A stretch of 64,000 bases of DNA, from assembly GCA_964251675.1 (NCBI GenBank), contig CAXUKS010000012.1:1-64000 (forward strand), read 5' to 3'. A program made the position numbers and the translations under genes. Origin of the DNA: JANXMY01 sp964251675. Its GTDB lineage: Bacteria > Armatimonadota > Armatimonadia > Armatimonadales > Capsulimonadaceae. Under the pieces are notes generated by a model. It had not been told where the DNA came from. It was given only the letters and a program-made list of their open reading frames with translations, and searched no databases. This document shows, piece by piece, positions 59,760 to 64,000 of this stretch. The stretch's first letter is position 1, and each line of letters opens with the position of its first letter.

Positions 59760-60150
59760 AAAAGCCCGTATCGAGATTATCCCGATGATCGACACCATCT
59801 TCTTCCTGCTGGTCTTCTTTATGATCACCAGTATTTCACAGGTGCAGATGTCGGCCAAGCGGGTGGCCCTCCCGGTCAGCTCGACGGCACAGTCCAAGCC
59901 GCTGGAAAAAGTGGTCCTGACGGTCGATGACAAGGGCAACTACTATGTTGACCGGGCGCAGGTTCCCTACACGGAGCTGCTGGACGATCTGAAAGCACGG
60001 GTGGACGAAAACCCGCATCTGGCCGTCGTCATCAACTGCGACAAGACCCAGCAGGTCGCGCAGTTTCAGTATGCCCTGAACATCGCCCAGCAGGCGAACC
60101 CGGAGCAGCTCATGATTGCGACGACCCCGCAGAACGCCTCGCAGTTTTAG
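59734..60150 (+). CDS. exbD: ExbD/TolR-type protein, first copy
   Basis: 138 residues with a short cytoplasmic start, one transmembrane helix IPMIDTIFFLLVFFMITSI carrying the essential Asp of the family, and a periplasmic domain (VVLTVDDKGNYYVDRAQVPY, VINCDKTQQVAQFQYALNIA). It begins at GTG inside exbB, so it is translationally coupled. It is the proton-path partner of ExbB. Confidence 0.93.
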   Translation: MKLQRAELKKARIEIIPMIDTIFFLLVFFMITSISQVQMSAKRVALPVSSTAQSKPLEKVVLTVDDKGNYYVDRAQVPYTELLDDLKARVDENPHLAVVINCDKTQQVAQFQYALNIAQQANPEQLMIATTPQNASQF

Positions 60151-60312
60151 GGACCTAACCCCCCGGCCCCCTTCCCTAAGAAGGAAGGGGGAGGCAGAAG
60201 TCAAGAGACAGATTTAAGAGTAGGGGCAGGCTTATCCCTGCCCTCCTTATTTTCTCTGTGTTTATCCTGCTCCCCCTTCCTTCTTAGGGAAGGGGGCCGG
60301 GGGGTTAGGTCC
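60151..60312. repeat. Palindromic element with perfect 42-bp arms, inside the operon
   Basis: 60151-60192 and 60271-60312 are exact reverse complements (ggacctaaccccccggcccc...). The centre holds a weaker gggcagg/ccctgccc hairpin. It separates the two exbD genes. Confidence 0.9.
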
Positions 60313-60338
60313 CGGTCTCCGCGAAATTGAAGTAAACT

Positions 60339-60797
60339 ATGAAAAAATGGGTCAATATCAAAACACCGCCAATGAAGAAGGCCCGCATCGAGATTATCCC
60401 GATGATCGATACCATCTTCTTCCTGCTGGTGTTCTTCATGTTCACCAGCCTGTCGATGGTGAAGATGAAAGGCATGGATGTCAGCCTGCCCAAAGACAGC
60501 ACCAGCACCGAAGCGCCGCCGCCGCAGGTGGTAGTGACGGTCAACCAGGCCGGGCAGTATTACCTGAACACCGACACGATTGACGGCAGCAACCTGGTCC
60601 CGGAGCTGCAAAGCCGCCTGGATGCCAAGCCGAACACCGTGTTCATCGTCAATGTCGATAAGACGCGCCCGACGCAGGACATTATCACGGTGATGGATGC
60701 CGTCAACAACATTCACATTCCCGGCAAGCCCACCGACCCGGTGGGCGTGATGATTGCCACGCAGCCGGTCAACCCGAACGGCCCCTCGGCTCCGTAA
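60339..60797 (+). CDS. exbD: ExbD/TolR-type protein, second copy
   Basis: 152 residues. The same IPMIDTIFFLLVFFMFTSL helix with the conserved Asp as the first copy, and the DNA around it is also nearly identical, which points to duplication. The periplasmic part differs (VTVNQAGQYYLNTDTIDGSN, FIVNVDKTRPTQDIITVMDA). Two ExbD copies behind one ExbB are known from Bacteroidetes-like and related TonB systems. Confidence 0.92.
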   Translation: MKKWVNIKTPPMKKARIEIIPMIDTIFFLLVFFMFTSLSMVKMKGMDVSLPKDSTSTEAPPPQVVVTVNQAGQYYLNTDTIDGSNLVPELQSRLDAKPNTVFIVNVDKTRPTQDIITVMDAVNNIHIPGKPTDPVGVMIATQPVNPNGPSAP

Positions 60798-60819
60798 CTT
60801 TTCAAACGGGGTACTTTCT

Positions 60820-61719
60820 ATGAACCAAACAAAACTGCCCGATCCCCGTCTGGACACGCCGCCCCCGGCAGAAACCCCGGAGCAGCGCGGCACGCTCGGC
60901 GGCCGCATCCTCGGCTACTCGTTTCTGGCGTCCGTCGTGATCAACCTCGGCTGGCTCGGCTGGGTCTCGTCGTCCGACCTGTTTGGCGGCAAAGCGCCTC
61001 TGGACCTGCACCCGCAGGTGATCAAGATGGTCAAAATCGCGCAGAAGCCCAAGCCCAAGCCGCCCGAGAAGAAGCCACCGCCGCCTCCCCCGCCGCCCAA
61101 GCAGCCGCCGCCCAAGCCGCTGAAAACGCCGCCTAAGGTGCAGCCCAAACTCATCAGGCCCAAAGCCGCCGCGCCGAGGCCCTCGCCCACTCGTGCCGTC
61201 CCAACAGCACGCAGCAACCGCAGCGTTTCCAACGTCCCGGCAATGCCATATGCGCCACCGGCGGATACCGGCCCGGTGAACCCCGGCGTCGAGTCGCATC
61301 AGCCGCCGACGCCGCCCGCACCGCCGCAGCCGGATCCGGTTCCAGTGGCCCCGGTCGCACAGGCTCCCAAGCCTGAGCCAAAACCGACGCCCCCCCCACC
61401 GCCGCCGCCAAAAGTGGACCCGCCCAAGCCAAAAGGCTGGGTGCCGATTGAATCGCGGGAGGCCATGAATGTGCCAAGCGTGGATGTGTCTGCTGACGGC
61501 ATTGACGCGGGCAGCATCAACAACAATGAGATCGTCATCAGCTACACCATTGACGAGACGGGCCGTGTCAAGGGAGCGCGTATCAAGAAAAGCTGCGGCA
61601 GCTCAGAGCTGGATAACCGCGTTCTGGACGCTGTCCGCCGTCAGCGGTGCGCTCCGGCTATCCAGGACCACATCCCGCGAGAGTCGCGGGAAGAGTTCCA
61701 TTTCCCGGTCACCAGCTAA
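60820..61719 (+). CDS. tonB: TonB energy transducer
   Basis: 299 residues. One N-terminal transmembrane helix (GYSFLASVVINLGWLGW, about 30-48), a long Pro/Lys-rich periplasmic spacer (75-215, KPKPKPPEKKPPPPPPPPK) and a C-terminal TonB domain (235-299: NNEIVISYTIDETGRVKGAR, LDNRVLDAVRRQRCAPAIQD). It spans the periplasm to drive TonB-dependent receptors such as the one encoded next. The ATG at 60820 is preferred to the upstream in-frame start, which overlaps exbD. Confidence 0.93.
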   Translation: MNQTKLPDPRLDTPPPAETPEQRGTLGGRILGYSFLASVVINLGWLGWVSSSDLFGGKAPLDLHPQVIKMVKIAQKPKPKPPEKKPPPPPPPPKQPPPKPLKTPPKVQPKLIRPKAAAPRPSPTRAVPTARSNRSVSNVPAMPYAPPADTGPVNPGVESHQPPTPPAPPQPDPVPVAPVAQAPKPEPKPTPPPPPPPKVDPPKPKGWVPIESREAMNVPSVDVSADGIDAGSINNNEIVISYTIDETGRVKGARIKKSCGSSELDNRVLDAVRRQRCAPAIQDHIPRESREEFHFPVTS

Positions 61720-61732
61720 CTGGAGAAGGCAA

Positions 61733-61773
61733 GCCCCCTACTCCCCAATCTTGGGGAACAGGGGGCCGTTTTT
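61733..61773 (+). terminator. Terminator of the TonB operon
   Basis: Outer stem GCCCCCT/AGGGGGC and inner stem CCCCAA/TTGGGG, followed by five T. Confidence 0.8.
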
Positions 61774-62245
61774 CTATTTCCGTTTCCTTTTCCGTCCCCG
61801 CCGCTCGCCCTGAGCGGCGGAGATGTGAAAATTACATTAAAATTACATCAAAAAAATTTCCCCGACTTGTTGCAGATGCCAATATCTGTGTTACACTGGT
61901 ATATCATACAGTTATGAGAGAGCAAAGCCTGCGCCCCAATGCAGCGCTTCACGGTCACAGAAAGCTCCTCGGCACTGATGCCACTGCCTTTCATCGATGA
62001 CCGGCAGACACGGCAGCCACACGGTTTATTCCCACTGTACTTTTGATCTGCAGAGATTCACTGGCGTTTCTTTATCGCATACGCAGGAGGCATGATGTTC
62101 CGCGCACGTAAGGCAGCGGGATTTCTCAGGGATGATGATTTTTGTCCTTGCTCATTTTCGTCTCGTGTCTGGTTTGTCTCTGAATTTATCTCGTATCGTA
62201 TTTCGTATCACATTTTTTCGGTTATTCAGAAGGGGGAATATCCAC
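61774..62245 (+). promoter_or_regulatory. Long untranslated region before the TonB-dependent receptor
   Basis: About 470 bases. A possible promoter is TTGCAG, 16 bases, TACACT (near 61870-61897). An AGGAGG (near 62083) sits a few bases before ATGATG at 62092, a second strong ribosome site not used by the receptor. The motif cgtat is repeated near 62190-62205. No known RNA family was recognised. Confidence 0.45.
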
Positions 62246-62487
62246 ATGCAGAAAGCAGCTTCCAAAGCGCTCGCTTTCCGGCTTCTTGCGGCAACGTCCG
62301 CACTCAGCCTCACGGCGGCATTTCTCGCCGTCACCGCACCGCCCGCGCACGCCGCGCAGGTCGGCGGCGTTCAGGGAACCATCAAAAACGAGGCCGGTCT
62401 GGCACTGCGCGGCGTTCAGGTGCTCCTGATCCCGCAGGGCGGCGGTGCTCCGCAGCCCGCCCGCACCGACTCCAGCGGCTATTATAG
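62092..62487 (+). CDS. Possible upstream ORF overlapping the receptor start
   Basis: 131 codons starting at ATGATG with a near-perfect AGGAGG five bases upstream, better than the site of the receptor itself. The first 45 residues (MMFRARKAAGFLRDDDFCPC) resemble nothing known, and the frame then runs through the receptor's signal-peptide DNA out of frame. It may be a leader whose translation controls the receptor, or a chance ORF. Confidence 0.25.
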   Translation: MMFRARKAAGFLRDDDFCPCSFSSRVWFVSEFISYRISYHIFSVIQKGEYPHAESSFQSARFPASCGNVRTQPHGGISRRHRTARARRAGRRRSGNHQKRGRSGTARRSGAPDPAGRRCSAARPHRLQRLL

Positions 62488-64000
62488 CTTTGCGGGTGTT
62501 CAGCCCGGCACTTATACCATTCAGGTCAACCTCGTCACCTACAACTCGGCCAGCCAGGCAATTACTATCGCCCAGGACATCAACACCACGGTGGATGTCA
62601 CGCTGACCCCCAAGACAAACGTTCGTGTCGGCGCAGGCATCCGAATTCCACTGACCAAGCAAAGCGAAACCGGTCAACTTCAGCCAATCACGAAGGAAGA
62701 CGAGCGGCGCGAGGTCTCGCAGCCGAACAACGCCAAGCAGTCTACGGGCCTGCTCAACTTCAAAGTCGGCGTCACCACGGACGCCGGGCAGTATCCGCAC
62801 GTTCGCGGCTCGGACGGCAACCAGATTAACTGGTCCATTGACGGCATCGACCTGCGCGACCCTATCAGCAACCAGTTTGCCACCAACTTGGTCACAGCGG
62901 GCATCGGCACCTCCAACCTCATCAGCGGCGGCGCGGATGCGACGTATGGCGGCTCCGTGGGCGTATATTTGAACCAGATCAGCGACAACGGGCGCGACAT
63001 CTCCAAAGGCAAGCCCATCGCGGGCTACCTGGAGAACACCAACGGGCCGGGCAGCAAGTGGGGCTATTCGGGCGGCGATGTGCAGATTGGCGGCCTGCTG
63101 CCAGGCGGCAAGCTGGACTATGCCCTGTCGTCCATCGTCTTCCGCACCAAGTTCGGCGACAATACCCAGCTCGGCGAGCTGCACTCCTCGCACGATGAAG
63201 TCGGCAAGTTTAACTACTACGCCTCGCCTAACGACACTGCCACGCTGTTCTTCGCGCATGGCGCAGAGAACTATAACAGCTACCAGACATCTCCCAATAC
63301 CTTGTTCTTTGACCCGGACCGGGTACTGACCGATCCCGTGTCAGGCCGCCAGTATGTCTCGGCACGGAACCTGGATGGCACGTTCAATGACCATAGCGTG
63401 CAGACGTACAACCTGGACCACTTTACGTACAAGCACAACTTTGCGCCTTCCACGTACCTCCAATACCGCATTTATCAGCTCCATCAGGGCACGCCGAACC
63501 ACTCGGAAGCGACTGGCGACTTCTTCAACTTCGATCAGACCAACATAACAGGCAATCAGCTCAACTTCTACAGCCAGCTCAACAAGTCTAGCGTGCTTCA
63601 AGCTGGTCTGGAATACAAAGACGCCAAAGGCTCCTTCCGCCGCCAGATTGTTACCATCTCACGAGGGCCACTGGACGGAGGGCTGTCTGACACCGGAACC
63701 CGGTACAGCGACCGAACGTACAACGCCTATCCGAAAGATTTCGCGGTCTATCTTCAGAACCGCCTCCAGACCGCGCAAAACAAAGTCGTGTTCAACTACG
63801 GCCTGCGCTTCCAGAGTACCACCTACACCGGCGGGACCTCCAAATATGCGGTGGCGAACAATCTGGATACGTCGAGCCGGTTCACGACCAAATCCACCGA
63901 CCCGCGCCTCGGCCTGACCTACACGCCCGTGGAGAATCTGACGTTCCGCACTTCCTACACGGTCAACTCCCAGCACGCCGATATGCGGCGCATCCAGCGG
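62246..64000 (+). CDS. TonB-dependent outer-membrane receptor, 3' end outside the window
   Basis: 585 codons to the window edge without a stop. Signal peptide (ALAFRLLAATSALSLTAAFL, cut after AHA), a carboxypeptidase-regulatory-like domain (40-125: VQGTIKNEAGLALRGVQVLL), plug domain (about 135-260: GQYPHVRGSDGNQINWSIDG, ADATYGGSVGVYLNQIS) and the first strands of a 22-strand barrel. The N-terminal CarboxypepD_reg domain is typical of SusC- or OmpA-like receptors importing large sugars or peptides. GGGGGA lies eight bases before the ATG. It is driven by the TonB system just upstream. The ligand is unknown. Confidence 0.88.
   Translation, partial: MQKAASKALAFRLLAATSALSLTAAFLAVTAPPAHAAQVGGVQGTIKNEAGLALRGVQVLLIPQGGGAPQPARTDSSGYYSFAGVQPGTYTIQVNLVTYNSASQAITIAQDINTTVDVTLTPKTNVRVGAGIRIPLTKQSETGQLQPITKEDERREVSQPNNAKQSTGLLNFKVGVTTDAGQYPHVRGSDGNQINWSIDGIDLRDPISNQFATNLVTAGIGTSNLISGGADATYGGSVGVYLNQISDNGRDISKGKPIAGYLENTNGPGSKWGYSGGDVQIGGLLPGGKLDYALSSIVFRTKFGDNTQLGELHSSHDEVGKFNYYASPNDTATLFFAHGAENYNSYQTSPNTLFFDPDRVLTDPVSGRQYVSARNLDGTFNDHSVQTYNLDHFTYKHNFAPSTYLQYRIYQLHQGTPNHSEATGDFFNFDQTNITGNQLNFYSQLNKSSVLQAGLEYKDAKGSFRRQIVTISRGPLDGGLSDTGTRYSDRTYNAYPKDFAVYLQNRLQTAQNKVVFNYGLRFQSTTYTGGTSKYAVANNLDTSSRFTTKSTDPRLGLTYTPVENLTFRTSYTVNSQHADMRRIQR

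Noticed and set aside
61970..62020. GCCACTG resembling the cobalamin riboswitch box before the TonB-dependent receptor
   Set aside because: The other required blocks (AGGGAA..GGTG and the GACCCGC segment) are absent.

Overview
The window is 64 kb of GC-rich DNA from a diderm bacterium. Outer-membrane traffic is shown by an ExbB-ExbD-ExbD-TonB operon followed by a large TonB-dependent receptor. The gene set (mreBCD, cdaA-cdaR-glmM, many secreted sugar hydrolases, S53 peptidase, SARP-type regulator) would suit Armatimonadota or a neighbouring phylum, but no rRNA or other marker in the window settles this. A run of 10 N at 41145-41154 shows a draft scaffold. No rRNA, tRNA, CRISPR array or prophage was seen.

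Layout. 1-7 kb: the start of a secreted repeat protein whose frame is broken by a 14-bp tandem repeat, a TIM-barrel sugar isomerase-like protein, a GH92 mannosidase with a malectin-like end, an EEP-fold hydrolase and a CPA1 antiporter fused to rhodanese. 7-12.3 kb: a membrane-anchored Clp_N protein, MgtC, and a polysaccharide locus (rmd, gmd) ending in a deletion scar that joins the start of a wzz gene to the end of a glycosyltransferase. 12.4-16 kb: a SARP/AAA/TPR regulator and insertion-sequence debris. 16-24.9 kb: the most unusual block, one minus-strand run of seven genes: phosphopantetheinyl transferase, carrier protein, acyl-CoA dehydrogenase, amino acid:[carrier protein] ligase, DUF1839, a beta-mannosidase-like GH2 and a two-domain alpha/beta hydrolase. 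An ABC exporter diverges from it behind a probable attenuator. This looks like a small pathway that loads an amino acid on a carrier protein, oxidises it and passes it on.

27-34 kb: two Gfo/Idh/MocA oxidoreductases divergent from a ribose-type sugar ABC transporter. 34-37.5 kb: a metal (probably zinc) locus with a ZIP importer, a decayed COG0523 GTPase, a MerC protein, a broken bL33 gene and a ribbon-helix-helix protein with a zinc ribbon; two promoters share a motif at the same distance from the -10 box. cysH follows. 37.5-40 kb: a GH27 remnant and two stress-type proteins. 40-50 kb: mreB (ending in the gap), mreC, mreD, a secreted S53 peptidase, the c-di-AMP cluster cdaA-cdaR-glmM, and two small genes. 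50.6-58.7 kb: an MscS channel, a Tat-exported oxidoreductase, a GH1-like hydrolase, a cupin, a royal-jelly-type propeller protein and a GAF/PAS/GGDEF protein cut by an amber codon. 58.8-64 kb: a long 5' leader, the TonB energising operon and the receptor that runs off the end.

Two themes cross the window. Intergenic gaps, also inside operons, hold nested palindromes with perfect arms up to 45 bp. There is also much local decay: at least six genes are cut, fused or frameshifted (wzz/glycosyltransferase, TnpB, COG0523, bL33, GH27, GGDEF).
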